Assembly: GCF_050337045.1 (NCBI RefSeq)
Contig: NZ_JAKJSO010000015.1
Location: 1 to 64,000, forward strand
Direction: 5' to 3'
Length of the DNA stretch: 64,000 bases
Source: Photobacterium kagoshimensis
GTDB taxonomy: Bacteria > Pseudomonadota > Gammaproteobacteria > Enterobacterales > Vibrionaceae
The translations under genes and the position numbers were made by a program. The notes under the pieces are model-generated. The model had not been told where the DNA came from and ran no database searches. It worked only from the letters and a program-made list of their open reading frames with translations. The stretch's first letter is position 1. Every line of letters begins with the position of its first letter. This document shows positions 50,981-60,955 of this stretch, one piece after another.

Positions 50981-53707
50981 CTACATGTCGTTGCAGGTTA
51001 GTGAACCTTGAAAAACACCGATGTTGTTTGATTGATAACGTACCGTATTGGAGCGTAATTGTGTTTTGGTTAGTGCTTGATTGGTGCGTAGATTACACTT
51101 GCTGATATTGGCGAATTCGACTTCGAACGGTATATGGCTGTTAAACGCCCAATAAAGGGTATTTCCTTTTTTTAACCATTTGGTCAGTTGAGCATTTGCA
51201 CTGTGAAGCCTTGGGGATTTTGGTTGTACTTTTGAGAACTGAAGCTGCGTACGCGCTTTATTCAGTACTAAATAGTTGCCATCAGGCCCTTGATTCCAGC
51301 CTGCTAATTCAGATAGTGGTGTGACAGGGTAACCGAGGATGTAAGGCGCTCGGATACTTTTTATACCCGTTGATGTGATTTGCCATTTTCCATCCAAGGT
51401 TTTGGCTAACCCAGTTTCATACAGAGTGCGGGCTCGTTCTGCGTATTCACTTAAATATAAAGGGGTAGTTTTTTGCTTTATTGCCCAGTCATAGACATTG
51501 GTTAAACCTTTAAGTGAGGCAGGATAAGCGCCAGAGTACATGTGGTAGTAGATTGAAATGGTTTTTAATCGGCGTGGTTCACCCAGTAATTTAAACGTTT
51601 CAACGGCGCGGCCATAACCATCATGATGCTCAGTCCATAAGTTAGTGTATAAATTTTCGTTAAGTACGGGCGCGTAAACATGAACCGCCGATGGATACCA
51701 AGTGATGGTTGGAGAGACTTGAGTGAAATTATCATTGCCTCTTACAACATAAGTATTACCGCCATTTACGTTGAGTAAGTTAGCCCTTTCGGCGATAGCT
51801 AAAATATCTTCTTTTGGATCAGCTTTACCCGACCATAAAACCAGTCGTGCTTTTTTATCCTTAGGGGCTAAATTTTTGTTGATATAGTTAATTGTACCAA
51901 TTATTTCTTTTTCATAATCAACGGTATAACCAGGAATCGGCAGGTTTTCACCGTACGCGCTAGAGTCTACACTTTTATCGAAGTCCCAGAAAAAGGGGTG
52001 GCTAAAGGTATGAGAGGCAATTTCTACATGTGGTAACTTGAATATTTTCCGAGCTATCGCTTCTAGTTGCGGGCTTTCTTTTGGGTATAAGCCGCGTTTA
52101 CTTACTTCACCTTCAATAACAGAGACCGTCTGGGGGAAAGTATATTTTTTAAAGACATGTTTAAGTAGCACCTCTGCGGTATAGGGCTTGCCTGGAAACC
52201 ATCCTTTAGACGGGAAACCATCGCCATCGACATGGCTGGTTAGAATGCGGCGACCAGACTCCGTGGTCGTATCAGCTGCTGGGATCGGTGGGAGCTGTAA
52301 GATTTTATCAACAAGGCGAAATGGATCAATTTGCCATACCTCTGTCTCGTTTGCCAAGCTGGCAACTGGGAGTGGGTTTAAAATTGCGCCTCCCCAGCCA
52401 GCTTTGAAAAAGAGTGTAGACGTGTTTTTTCCCTGATCTTCAATCGTTATTAATGGCGTGATCGTATTTTGATCTATAGTGATTTTAGCTTGTGTTTCAA
52501 ACTGACTAAAACGCAATGGGTAACGATTTCTAAGCCAAGCATGGCCAATTTTTAACGTAATTTTCCCACTTAAATCACCACTATTTTGAATGCCAAGCCG
52601 AGCTAACAGTGCATTATCAGTAGGAAGTTGATTGATAAATAAAACAGGTGTTTTAAATATAATGGTATCAAGCCATTGGGATAGCGCAGGTATGCGCTGG
52701 AAAGAAGCTTGCTCTAGCCAGATATAAACTGCAGCGTAACGGCTTATGTCTACTTGAGAAAAGTTGAAGTTATTTACATCTTGGCAGTCAGGTACATAGC
52801 CCTTGTATTCAATCGGCATCGCCATCATACGGTGACACTGTGAGCTGTTCATCGCGCCATATTGACTGTCGTAAAAGCCCAGGACTCGTTTAGCGATAGG
52901 CTGGATGGAACTGGTGCCAAATTCATACAAAAGTCCATCGCTGATATAAGGTGTATAACCTTCATCGATTAAGCGCTGTGCTGCTGCTTTTTGGCGCGCA
53001 CGTTCAGAGGCGGGGATATAGTCGATTGCGATAGCTTCGATACCTCGTGCTTTGACTTCGGCTAACTTTCCTGCAAGCCAAGTACGATTCTTTTCACTGA
53101 CTTTATGATAGGTCTGGTCGACGGGATGGTAGCTATCGTAAAGCGATTCAGCTGCAACAGCATAAATAGGCGCTTCAATTTGTGGGATAACTTCAAAACC
53201 ACGGTTAAGGATTAACTTAGGTTGCGTTGGAAGCTGGTGGAAACTATCTATTATTTGAGTCAGCGCCTGTTGCTGAGCTGTTTGCTCTTGTTTTGAATCT
53301 GCAAATAGGTAGTAACTATCCAAGGTGTCGAGAAAGAGGCCATCAAAGCCTCTATCGGTCATCTTTTTTGCCTCAGTGAGTAAATGTTTTTGCCAAGCGG
53401 AGCTGGAAAGTGTCATTGCATGGCTTTGCCAGTTTTCATTTCTTGTCGGTGATGCATTGGCAAGTGTGTGAGGCAGTATTTTACCATCGTATTCCCCTAC
53501 GCTTAGGTAAGCGAAAACAAGTGAACCTGCGGTATGTAGCGTTTGTATTTGTTTATCGGTAATGAGGTTGGCATTAACAACTACACGGTCATAGTTGATT
53601 AATTCACGCACCGAATCGACATCGTTATAGTAAAAAACGATTGATGGGGGAGTTTTCGCGAATACATTGAACGTAATGCTAATCAGCAATAATAGCGTCA
53701 ATCGCAT
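50981..53707 (-). CDS. pelA: Pel polysaccharide deacetylase/hydrolase PelA
   Basis: 908 residues with a Sec signal (MRLTLLLLISITFNVFA). An N-terminal GH-type hydrolase domain (about 20-280) has GFDGLFLDTLDSYY and IEAIAIDYIP. A middle domain follows, then a carbohydrate esterase domain with metal-binding motifs LTSHVDGDGFPSKGW and ASHTFSHPFFWD, and a C-terminal beta-rich domain. It deacetylates and trims Pel in the periplasm. First gene of the pelABCDEFG operon. The ATG at 53707 has AAGGA eight bases upstream; longer in-frame starts would bury the signal. Confidence 0.95.
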   Translation of the reverse strand: MRLTLLLLISITFNVFAKTPPSIVFYYNDVDSVRELINYDRVVVNANLITDKQIQTLHTAGSLVFAYLSVGEYDGKILPHTLANASPTRNENWQSHAMTLSSSAWQKHLLTEAKKMTDRGFDGLFLDTLDSYYLFADSKQEQTAQQQALTQIIDSFHQLPTQPKLILNRGFEVIPQIEAPIYAVAAESLYDSYHPVDQTYHKVSEKNRTWLAGKLAEVKARGIEAIAIDYIPASERARQKAAAQRLIDEGYTPYISDGLLYEFGTSSIQPIAKRVLGFYDSQYGAMNSSQCHRMMAMPIEYKGYVPDCQDVNNFNFSQVDISRYAAVYIWLEQASFQRIPALSQWLDTIIFKTPVLFINQLPTDNALLARLGIQNSGDLSGKITLKIGHAWLRNRYPLRFSQFETQAKITIDQNTITPLITIEDQGKNTSTLFFKAGWGGAILNPLPVASLANETEVWQIDPFRLVDKILQLPPIPAADTTTESGRRILTSHVDGDGFPSKGWFPGKPYTAEVLLKHVFKKYTFPQTVSVIEGEVSKRGLYPKESPQLEAIARKIFKLPHVEIASHTFSHPFFWDFDKSVDSSAYGENLPIPGYTVDYEKEIIGTINYINKNLAPKDKKARLVLWSGKADPKEDILAIAERANLLNVNGGNTYVVRGNDNFTQVSPTITWYPSAVHVYAPVLNENLYTNLWTEHHDGYGRAVETFKLLGEPRRLKTISIYYHMYSGAYPASLKGLTNVYDWAIKQKTTPLYLSEYAERARTLYETGLAKTLDGKWQITSTGIKSIRAPYILGYPVTPLSELAGWNQGPDGNYLVLNKARTQLQFSKVQPKSPRLHSANAQLTKWLKKGNTLYWAFNSHIPFEVEFANISKCNLRTNQALTKTQLRSNTVRYQSNNIGVFQGSLTCNDM

Positions 53708-53975
53708 AGCAACAATCCTTTTGCGTGAAATGACATTTTTAGGCACATTCACCATGCCTCACAGTTATGATAGTAAGCCCAGCCTGATGAATTTGCTATG
53801 TATTTGTTAAAATCTTTATCGCAATGTAGTTGAAACGTGTTGGATCTAACACAATGATTTTAAGTTTGCAGGTCCAATTCCTTGTTAATAATTGAATCAA
53901 GCTCCCCATATGATCATGACAAGGTTACAATAGCGGTTATAAATGGCTTTGTGCCGACAGTTATTGGTAAGTGGA

Positions 53976-54980
53976 ATGACACAAAAGAAAAAACAGGTAA
54001 CAAAACCGAGTAAAGGATTGCACCCAAGAAACCCGCATCGTGCGCGTTATGATTTTCCTGCTCTCATCCAATCTAGCCCAGAATTGGCTCCTTTTGTTGC
54101 AGAAAACCGCTTTGGTGATCTCTCTGTCGACTTTTCTAACCCTTTGGCTGTGAAAGTGTTGAATAAAGCGTTATTGCGTCAGTTTTATCAGGTTGATTAT
54201 TGGGATATTCCTGCTGGATTCTTATGCCCACCTATTCCTGGGCGTGCGGATTATCTTCATTACATCGCAGATTTATTAGCTAAATCAAATGATGGAGAGA
54301 TCCCGCAAGGTCGCTTTATCACGGGGTTAGATGTTGGTGTTGGCGCGAACTGTGTTTACCCAATCGTTGGGCACCGTGTATATGGCTGGCGATTTGTAGG
54401 CGCAGATGTTGACCCTTTGTCGATTAAATCGGCCAAGTTTATCGTGAGTAGTAACAAGGCATTGAAAAATGGTGTGAAATTACGTTTGCAAAAAAATGCA
54501 GATCATATTTTCACCAACATGATTCAAGATGAAGATCTTTTTGATTTCACCTTATGTAACCCTCCGTTTCATGCATCAGAGGCTGAAGCGCTGGCGGGGA
54601 GCGAGCGAAAAGTACGTAACTTAGCAGCGAACTCGGCGAAAAAAGGTGGAAAAGCGGTAACGCCATCAAATAAAGCATCAAGATCACTTAACTTTGGTGG
54701 TCAAAAGGCTGAACTCTGGTGCGAGGGTGGTGAAGCGGCTTTCATTCAACGAATGATCAAGCAAAGCACACAGTGTGCTGAACAGGTTTTTTGGTTTACT
54801 ACGCTAGTGTCGAAAAAAGATAATCTCCCTGCAATTTACCAACAGCTCAAAGTGGTAAATGCAGCGGATGTTCAGACCATTGAAATGGCACAAGGCCAGA
54901 AAATTACCCGTGTAGTTGCTTGGACTTTCTTAGATAAAGAACAACAGCAAGCGTGGCGTGAAGAGCGCTGGCTAAAGTAA
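53976..54980 (+). CDS. rlmF: 23S rRNA adenine-1618 N6-methyltransferase RlmF
   Basis: 334 residues. The N-terminal signature GLHPRNPHRARYDF is followed by VDFSNPLAVKVLNKALL and WDIPAGFLCPPIPGRADYLH. The SAM-binding GLDVGVGANCVYPIVG and catalytic NPPFHAS come next, then LNFGGQKAELWCEGGEAAFI. It methylates N6 of A1618 in 23S rRNA. The start at 53976 (MTQKKKQ) fits the family; an ATG 11 codons upstream adds residues not expected. A terminator follows. Confidence 0.95.
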   Translation: MTQKKKQVTKPSKGLHPRNPHRARYDFPALIQSSPELAPFVAENRFGDLSVDFSNPLAVKVLNKALLRQFYQVDYWDIPAGFLCPPIPGRADYLHYIADLLAKSNDGEIPQGRFITGLDVGVGANCVYPIVGHRVYGWRFVGADVDPLSIKSAKFIVSSNKALKNGVKLRLQKNADHIFTNMIQDEDLFDFTLCNPPFHASEAEALAGSERKVRNLAANSAKKGGKAVTPSNKASRSLNFGGQKAELWCEGGEAAFIQRMIKQSTQCAEQVFWFTTLVSKKDNLPAIYQQLKVVNAADVQTIEMAQGQKITRVVAWTFLDKEQQQAWREERWLK

Positions 54981-55004
54981 TCGCTTTGCTTACCCATTAA
55001 TGAT

Positions 55005-55030
55005 TAAAAAAGCGGCCTTGGCCGCTTTTT
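55005..55030 (+). terminator. terminator downstream of rlmF
   Basis: AAAAAAGCGGCC / GGCCGCTTTTT hairpin, 25 bp after the stop. It may also serve the convergent gene at 55074. Confidence 0.9.
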
Positions 55031-55073
55031 GTATTTTTGTCGTATACACCCTGTAAATACGTTAGCAATGCAA

Positions 55074-55520
55074 TTATGCTTTATCGCTTAGGTTTGCGTA
55101 AGCGTGCAGTAATTCAGTGAGTACAGAAACCCAACCAAATGCATTTTCTGGTGCATTTTTTAAGATTTTCTCTACTTCTTCGCAGTGCTGTTCAAGTGTT
55201 ACGGCCTCTTCTAAATTAAATGACAAAGCGTAGAAGTGCCATAGCAATAGGCGAGTCATGCGTTCAGTGTTTTGATGCGCATTCTCAGAGGCTTCAAATG
55301 CACCCTTCACTTCACCCAGTGCGATAGCTGTCATACGAAGCATGGCATCGAATTGTGCCGATTTTAGGCGGTCTTCGCTGTCGATTTCTTCTTGATCGAA
55401 CGTGAACAACTCTTCCATCATCTCTTCTGGCACCATGCGGCTGAGTACACGCATACTGAATTCTTCCAGTTCGTGTCGTGGCATAGTAACAAGGCATTCA
55501 AATGTGTAATCGCGTTCCAT
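55074..55520 (-). CDS. hypothetical helical protein (148 aa)
   Basis: Soluble, acidic and nearly all helical: MERDYTFECLVTMPRHELEE, then RMVPEEMMEELFTFDQEE and a C-terminal AFGWVSVLTELLHAYANL. The start has a strong GGAGAAG site. It is not recognised as a characterised family. It is convergent with rlmF and divergent from mrcB, with no clear functional partner. Confidence 0.75.
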   Translation of the reverse strand: MERDYTFECLVTMPRHELEEFSMRVLSRMVPEEMMEELFTFDQEEIDSEDRLKSAQFDAMLRMTAIALGEVKGAFEASENAHQNTERMTRLLLWHFYALSFNLEEAVTLEQHCEEVEKILKNAPENAFGWVSVLTELLHAYANLSDKA

Positions 55521-55751
55521 AATACTTCTCCGAAGTGTCAACTTATCCAGACGGGACTGCGTGATAAAAAAGAGCGGGCGCGTATTCTGAGTGATTTTAG
55601 GCTTAATTACTACTGCTGTTTTATCAATAGATGGTGGGATTTAGGGGGTTACTGAATAATTTGAGCGGTGTAATCCTGACAATAAGATGACATCGTTTGC
55701 AAGCTGCTTTCATATAGTCGCTGTTTTTTGTGACCTATTCAGCGTATTCCT

Positions 55752-58157
55752 ATGTCAGACCGCCAGTCATCCTCCGAGCCTCATAAAGCATCGCCTTCTT
55801 TTAGTGACAAGTCTTCTGACATCTCACATCCCGAAGGGGAGGTGTCTGAGAGCCCAAAAGATCCTAAGTTCATTCGGGGAGCCGGTAAGCGCAAGCGTAT
55901 TATGTATGGTTTGCTAGCGGTGGGGCTGATTGTGCTCACAGCGATGGCGTTGCTAGGTTTTAGATTGCAACAAGTGGTGAGTGACAAGTTCACGGGGCAG
56001 TTGTGGCAGTTACCCTCGGTTGTGTATGCCCGTGAGCTGGTTTTACAGCCTGGTGCTAAAGTGCGTTACGAAGAAGTCCTTAATGAATTAAAGCAACTGA
56101 AGTATCAGCAAGTTCATGCTCCAAGTCGCTCCGGTGAGTATAAATCCTCGCGATTGAAGCTTGAGTTTGTCCGTCGTCCCTTTACGTTTAAAGAAGGAAA
56201 AGAAGACGAGCGACATGTAGTGGTGGAGTTCGATTACAGTTCCGTTAAACGTATTTCTGAGTGGATTGAACGCGGTGGTAAGAAAGAACTCAAGCAATTA
56301 GGCATTATTAGAATTGAGCCTAAAATGCTTGGGATGTTGGAGTCGCAAACAACAGAGCAACGGATTTATCTACCCAAAGATCAAATGCCTACTGCGCTAA
56401 TTGATGCATTGATAACGACAGAAGATCGCGACTTTTATCAGCATGATGGCGTCTCGATTGTGGCTATTGGTCGTGCATTTGTTGCGAATATAAAAGCAGG
56501 GCGAACGGTGCAAGGGGGTAGTACCTTAACGCAGCAGTTGGCGAAAAACTTGTTTTTATCGAGTGAGCGCAGTTTATGGCGCAAGATCAAAGAGGCCTAT
56601 ATGGCGCTGATCATCGATCATAACTACGATAAAGACCAAATTCTCGATGCTTACTTAAATCAGGTTTACCTAGCGCAAAGTGGTAAGCAAGCCATTCACG
56701 GTTTTGCTATGGGGGCACGTTTCTATTTTGGCCGACCACTGTCTGAACTTCGTGTTGATCAGCAGGCCTTGCTGGTGGGGTTAGTCAAAGGGCCGTCTTA
56801 TTATAATCCTTGGCGTTATCCTGAGCGTGCCACTGCGCGCCGTAATTTAGTGCTACGTATGATGCACGATAGCCAAATGATAGATAGTGCCAGCTATGAG
56901 CGAGCGATCCAGCGTCCATTAGATGTGCAAGAAAAAGGGCAGCTCTCTCGTCGACAACCTGCGTATTTTGATCAGCTACGCCGTGAACTGACTGAAGAAG
57001 TCGGCGATAAGTTTGAATCGGGTAAAGGGCTACGATTATTTACAACGCTTGACCCTTTGTCGCAAGAAAAAGCAGAAGAAGCTGTACGCGCTACTATGCC
57101 TAAACTGGCTAAAAAAGCGGGCGCTAATATAGAGAATGCTATCGTTATTGCCGATAGGAACACTGGTGAAGTTCGCGCTATGGTTGGCGGTAGTAAACCT
57201 GGCTATGCGGGGTTTAATCGTGCTATTGATGCGAAACGTCAAATTGGCTCTGTGGTAAAACCTGCGATTTATTTAGCAGCTTTATCGCAACCAGAGCGGT
57301 TTTCACTGGCAACCAGCCTAGAAGATAAACCACTGAAGTTAACAGGAGAGCGTGGTGAAATTTGGTCACCGCGAAATTATGATCGTCAGTACCGTGGTGC
57401 GGTGCCACTCTATCTGGCGTTGGCTAAGTCTTATAATATTCCAACGGTAAATTTGGGTATGGCCGTTGGCCTTGACGGCGTGATTGATACCATGGCGAAG
57501 TTGGGTGTCGATCGTAAGGAAATTCCGCCACTGCCTTCAATGTTATTAGGTGCGTTCACATTGACGCCGTTTGAAGTGACACAAATGTACCAGACCATCG
57601 CGAGTGGTGGGCGTAAAGCACAGTTGAAAGCCTTGAGTGCCGTGGTTACCAATGAAGGGGAAGTATTGTTTCAACAGTTACCTGTTGCGTCACAAGTTGT
57701 ACCTGAGCAAGCGGCTTGGTTGACCATGTACGGCCTGCAAAAAGCGGTGACAGAAGGCACGGCACGCTATCTTAATGGCCAATTACCCTCATCGCGCTTA
57801 GCGGGTAAGACGGGGACATCAGATAAAGGACGTGACAGTTGGTATGTGGGCATTGATGGGCGTGAAGTCGTCACAGTATGGATGGGTAAAGACGATAATT
57901 CCAACTCTAATCTAACCGGGTCATCTGGCGCATTGCGTTTATATACCGACTATATATTACGCCGCGATCCTGAGCCGCTTGTTCAGCAACAGCCTTCTGG
58001 GATCTCGACCTTTGACTATCAACGCAATCAAAATGGTACCTATAGTCAGCGTTGTTTAGGGCAAGACCATTTTCCTGCTTGGGATCCAAACGGCACTTTG
58101 AAAGTGACGTGTGTGAAAAAAGTGCAGCGTTTCTTCCAGAATTTATTTGATTGGTAA
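55752..58157 (+). CDS. mrcB: penicillin-binding protein 1B (class A PBP)
   Basis: 801 residues: cytosolic N-terminus, one membrane helix (about 50-70), a UB2H domain (about 90-180) for the lipoprotein activator LpoB, and a GT51 transglycosylase domain with E224 in TTEDRDFYQHDG and GGSTLTQQLAKNLF. The transpeptidase domain has the SxxK in GSVVKP (about 500), SYN in KSYNIPT and KTGT in AGKTGTSDK. It polymerises and cross-links peptidoglycan at the inner membrane. The protein ends soon after the transpeptidase fold. Confidence 0.95.
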   Translation: MSDRQSSSEPHKASPSFSDKSSDISHPEGEVSESPKDPKFIRGAGKRKRIMYGLLAVGLIVLTAMALLGFRLQQVVSDKFTGQLWQLPSVVYARELVLQPGAKVRYEEVLNELKQLKYQQVHAPSRSGEYKSSRLKLEFVRRPFTFKEGKEDERHVVVEFDYSSVKRISEWIERGGKKELKQLGIIRIEPKMLGMLESQTTEQRIYLPKDQMPTALIDALITTEDRDFYQHDGVSIVAIGRAFVANIKAGRTVQGGSTLTQQLAKNLFLSSERSLWRKIKEAYMALIIDHNYDKDQILDAYLNQVYLAQSGKQAIHGFAMGARFYFGRPLSELRVDQQALLVGLVKGPSYYNPWRYPERATARRNLVLRMMHDSQMIDSASYERAIQRPLDVQEKGQLSRRQPAYFDQLRRELTEEVGDKFESGKGLRLFTTLDPLSQEKAEEAVRATMPKLAKKAGANIENAIVIADRNTGEVRAMVGGSKPGYAGFNRAIDAKRQIGSVVKPAIYLAALSQPERFSLATSLEDKPLKLTGERGEIWSPRNYDRQYRGAVPLYLALAKSYNIPTVNLGMAVGLDGVIDTMAKLGVDRKEIPPLPSMLLGAFTLTPFEVTQMYQTIASGGRKAQLKALSAVVTNEGEVLFQQLPVASQVVPEQAAWLTMYGLQKAVTEGTARYLNGQLPSSRLAGKTGTSDKGRDSWYVGIDGREVVTVWMGKDDNSNSNLTGSSGALRLYTDYILRRDPEPLVQQQPSGISTFDYQRNQNGTYSQRCLGQDHFPAWDPNGTLKVTCVKKVQRFFQNLFDW

Positions 58158-58246
58158 ACCTTGGATATCGACACGCCCTGTCTGTAAATTGCTCAGTAAT
58201 AGATAGCGGGTCATAAGTCGCTTGGAGATACACGGATAGAATAAGA

Positions 58247-58281
58247 AAGCCGCGGTGTATGCTAACACCGCGGCTTTTTAG
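58247..58281. terminator. terminator between mrcB and tenA
   Basis: AAAGCCGCGGTGT / ACACCGCGGCTTT hairpin with loop ATGCTA and T tails, between convergent genes. Confidence 0.92.
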
Positions 58282-58311
58282 TGAGTTAATGGGATGGGGG
58301 TATGAAGCGAA

Positions 58312-58977
58312 CTAACTGGCTGCATTCAAGCCTTGTTGCCAAAACGCCACTTCCATACGCGTCGCGGTTTTAAAAATCTCGCACAAACGCTGACCACGGC
58401 GGCTGTTTAACTCGACTTCTGCCAGCATATTGTTCAGACGCGTTATGGTTTTTTTCGCGCCTTGTTGAAAGTCTTCACTACCGTACATCTCGATCCAACT
58501 GGCATACGCATTCCCTTCGATTTTTGTTGCTGGCGACTGGATAAGCTGCTCACCAATAACGGCATAACCAATGGCACAAGGCGCAAGAGCAACATAAAGA
58601 TCGAGTAAATCACCCGCCATACCTGTATCAAGTACGTAACGGGTATAAGCAACAGTCCCGAAATCTTCAAGTTCGGCTTCCATGTCCGATTCTGTTAAGC
58701 CCCATTGACCGCAATACGTCACGTGATGTTGAATTTCAGTCTCCAACAACGCTGAGAGGCTCGGCAGTGGTTCGCGCATATCAGCTAATGTCGGCGCTTT
58801 GTACACGGCCAGAGCATAAGCGCGTGCATAATGTTTTAAAAACAGAAAATCTTGCTTTAAGTAATGCAAATAAGCCGCTGCGTTTAAGGTGCCGTTAGCA
58901 AGCTCTTGAACAAAGCGATGTTGGGTGTAGTCCGTCCAATCTTGTTGGCAAGCGGCAATAAGATCCTGATAGTTCAT
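58312..58977 (-). CDS. tenA: aminopyrimidine aminohydrolase (thiaminase II) TenA
   Basis: 221 residues, all-helical TenA fold: HRFVQELANGTLNAAAYLHY, QDFLFLKHYARAYALA, then YCGQWGLTESD and LAPCAIGYAVIG with the active-site Cys and Tyr. TenA salvages the thiamin pyrimidine by hydrolysing aminomethyl-HMP precursors. Last gene of the thiamin-salvage operon behind a TPP riboswitch. Confidence 0.92.
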   Translation of the reverse strand: MNYQDLIAACQQDWTDYTQHRFVQELANGTLNAAAYLHYLKQDFLFLKHYARAYALAVYKAPTLADMREPLPSLSALLETEIQHHVTYCGQWGLTESDMEAELEDFGTVAYTRYVLDTGMAGDLLDLYVALAPCAIGYAVIGEQLIQSPATKIEGNAYASWIEMYGSEDFQQGAKKTITRLNNMLAEVELNSRRGQRLCEIFKTATRMEVAFWQQGLNAAS

Positions 58978-59079
58978 GGTTGTCCTTTGTACCTGCTTAA
59001 CTCAATAAGCAGGTAAATTTAAAAAGTGATTTGTTATGAGTGCTGGAGTAATGCGAGGTGTACAAGCACTAATATTGAG

Positions 59080-60060
59080 TTATAGAGTTGGAACATAATC
59101 TTGTGCTTTAGGGGCATGAGGGATAATTTTGTGCTTAAACATGAACTGTGCGAAATTGTTGTAACGAACAGGATCAATCGCAGCAGGACGCAGTGCGAAC
59201 CTTGGTAGGGTGTCTTGCCATGCTCGGCGGTTTAATTCGTTGTTTAGCGTGTCTGGTGCATAGGCCGTGAACTCTTTCCACGCTTGGTCTGGATGATTTA
59301 CGATATACTGTGTTGCCAGTTCAATCGCGGTGTTGAATTTCTTTAACGCGTCAGCGTCATAGCTGTTTTTATTCGCGACAACAACAAGCTCATCGTATGA
59401 AGGCACGCCATGTTCTTCTGGGAAGAAGGCCTTCGCTTGGTAACCTTCGAGTGCTAATTGATTCGTTTCAAAGTTACGCAAGCCACCCCAGATTGCATCG
59501 ACTTTGCCAGATGCTAACGATGATGAAAGTGCCCAACCAACATTAATGATTTGTACGTCGTCAAATGCGACGCCTTCACTTTGAAGCATAGTGCCTATGG
59601 TCGCCTCTTCGTTACCCGCAATCGCAATACCAATTTTTTTGCCTTTTAAATCAGCAAGTGTCTTGATGTTGCCATTATCCAGTGTCATCAGCGTATTGAG
59701 TGGTGTGGCGATGAGTGTTGCAGAGCGAATAAGCGGCAAGCCAGCAGCCACGTCGGTTGTTAGGCTTGTCTGATATGAAATAGCCATATCAATTTTACCC
59801 GCAGCAACCAGTTTAGCTGGCACGCTAGGATCGGCAGGTTCTTGGATCTTAATGGTCAAACCTTGATCGCTAAAGAGGCCTCTTTCTTGGGCAATCACTA
59901 TAGGGCCGTGGTTAGGGTTAACAAACCAATCTAGCATTAAGGTCATTTCTTTGTTTGTTGTCTCAGCTGCTGAAACTGCTGTGCTGGCGATGGTCGTAAT
60001 GGCTAAGCCTAGTGCGAAAGCATACTTAGTAACTTTTTGTTGTGTGAACCAATTTTTCAT
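59080..60060 (-). CDS. thiY: thiamin pyrimidine precursor ABC transporter, substrate-binding protein (ThiY-like)
   Basis: 326 residues with a Sec signal (ending STAVSA). NMT1/THI5-like periplasmic-binding fold: LMLDWFVNPNHGPIVIAQER, DQGLTIKIQEPADPSVPAKL and VNVGW-like IINVGWALSSSL. With ThiX and ThiZ it imports N-formyl-4-amino-aminomethyl-pyrimidine or HMP. Its place between thiX and tenA supports a pyrimidine salvage role. Confidence 0.88.
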   Translation of the reverse strand: MKNWFTQQKVTKYAFALGLAITTIASTAVSAAETTNKEMTLMLDWFVNPNHGPIVIAQERGLFSDQGLTIKIQEPADPSVPAKLVAAGKIDMAISYQTSLTTDVAAGLPLIRSATLIATPLNTLMTLDNGNIKTLADLKGKKIGIAIAGNEEATIGTMLQSEGVAFDDVQIINVGWALSSSLASGKVDAIWGGLRNFETNQLALEGYQAKAFFPEEHGVPSYDELVVVANKNSYDADALKKFNTAIELATQYIVNHPDQAWKEFTAYAPDTLNNELNRRAWQDTLPRFALRPAAIDPVRYNNFAQFMFKHKIIPHAPKAQDYVPTL

Positions 60061-60136
60061 ATTGAGCCTTTATCGTAATCGTTATCTAGGAAGTAACTTA
60101 TCTGGGTAAATACGCGTTAAAATTCAGGACACACAA

Positions 60137-60955
60137 TCAATGAGTGTGATCCGTGTTTTGCCAAGGGATAAGACGTTTAAGTGCTTTATCCGCAAAAAAA
60201 TAGAGCGCAATTGAGAATGACGCGAGAATGAATAGCGCGGCGAACATTTCGTCGATTAGCATACGCGCGTTAGCTTGCAGCATTAGGTAGCCTAAGCCTT
60301 CACTAGAGCCAACCCACTCGCCAACAACCGCACCGATAGGAGCCACAACCACTGCGACTCGAATACCCGATGCTAAAGCTGGTAAAGCAGCAGGCAGACG
60401 AATGTGACGTAACAATTGCCATTTATTGGCACTCATTGTTTTAGCCAGATCTAAATAGCCTGTTGGCGTATGACGTAATCCGTCGAAGCAGCAGGTGGTA
60501 ACAGGGAAGAAAATGATGAGCGCAGCCATGACGATTTTGGACGCAATGCCATAGCCCAGCCAAAGCATCAATATAGGGGCAATGGCAAAGACAGGAATGG
60601 CTTGGCTGGCGATTAAAATAGGTAATAACCAACGTCTTAGCGGATCAAACAATAGCATCTGCAATGCAAACATTAGCCCCATAGAAAGCCCAAGTAACAG
60701 CCCTAATAAGACTTCAGATGCGGTGACAGATGCGTGATAAAACAAGACGTCATAGCGTTGAAGCAGTTTTTCAAACACAGCCATTGGCGTTGGTAGAATA
60801 AAGCTTGGCAACTTAAATAAAACAATGGCTAACTGCCATAACCCGAGGATGATAGCAGTGCTGATCAACAGGCGGATCACAGGGTGTGATCCCGTATTTG
60901 ACCATGATTGTGTTCGTTGAGTTGCCTGCAAAGCAAGCTGAGGGTGATTAGCCAT
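60137..60955 (-). CDS. thiX: thiamin pyrimidine precursor ABC transporter, permease (ThiX-like)
   Basis: 272 residues, six membrane helices of the SsuC/BPD_transp_1 type. The EAA-like cytosolic loop is visible in LAKTMSANKWQLLRHIRLPAALPAL, and the N-terminal part has FKLPSFILPTPMAVFEKL. The start MANHPQ (60955) overlaps the end of the ATPase gene by 8 bp; a longer frame upstream lies inside that gene and is not used. Confidence 0.9.
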   Translation of the reverse strand: MANHPQLALQATQRTQSWSNTGSHPVIRLLISTAIILGLWQLAIVLFKLPSFILPTPMAVFEKLLQRYDVLFYHASVTASEVLLGLLLGLSMGLMFALQMLLFDPLRRWLLPILIASQAIPVFAIAPILMLWLGYGIASKIVMAALIIFFPVTTCCFDGLRHTPTGYLDLAKTMSANKWQLLRHIRLPAALPALASGIRVAVVVAPIGAVVGEWVGSSEGLGYLMLQANARMLIDEMFAALFILASFSIALYFFADKALKRLIPWQNTDHTH

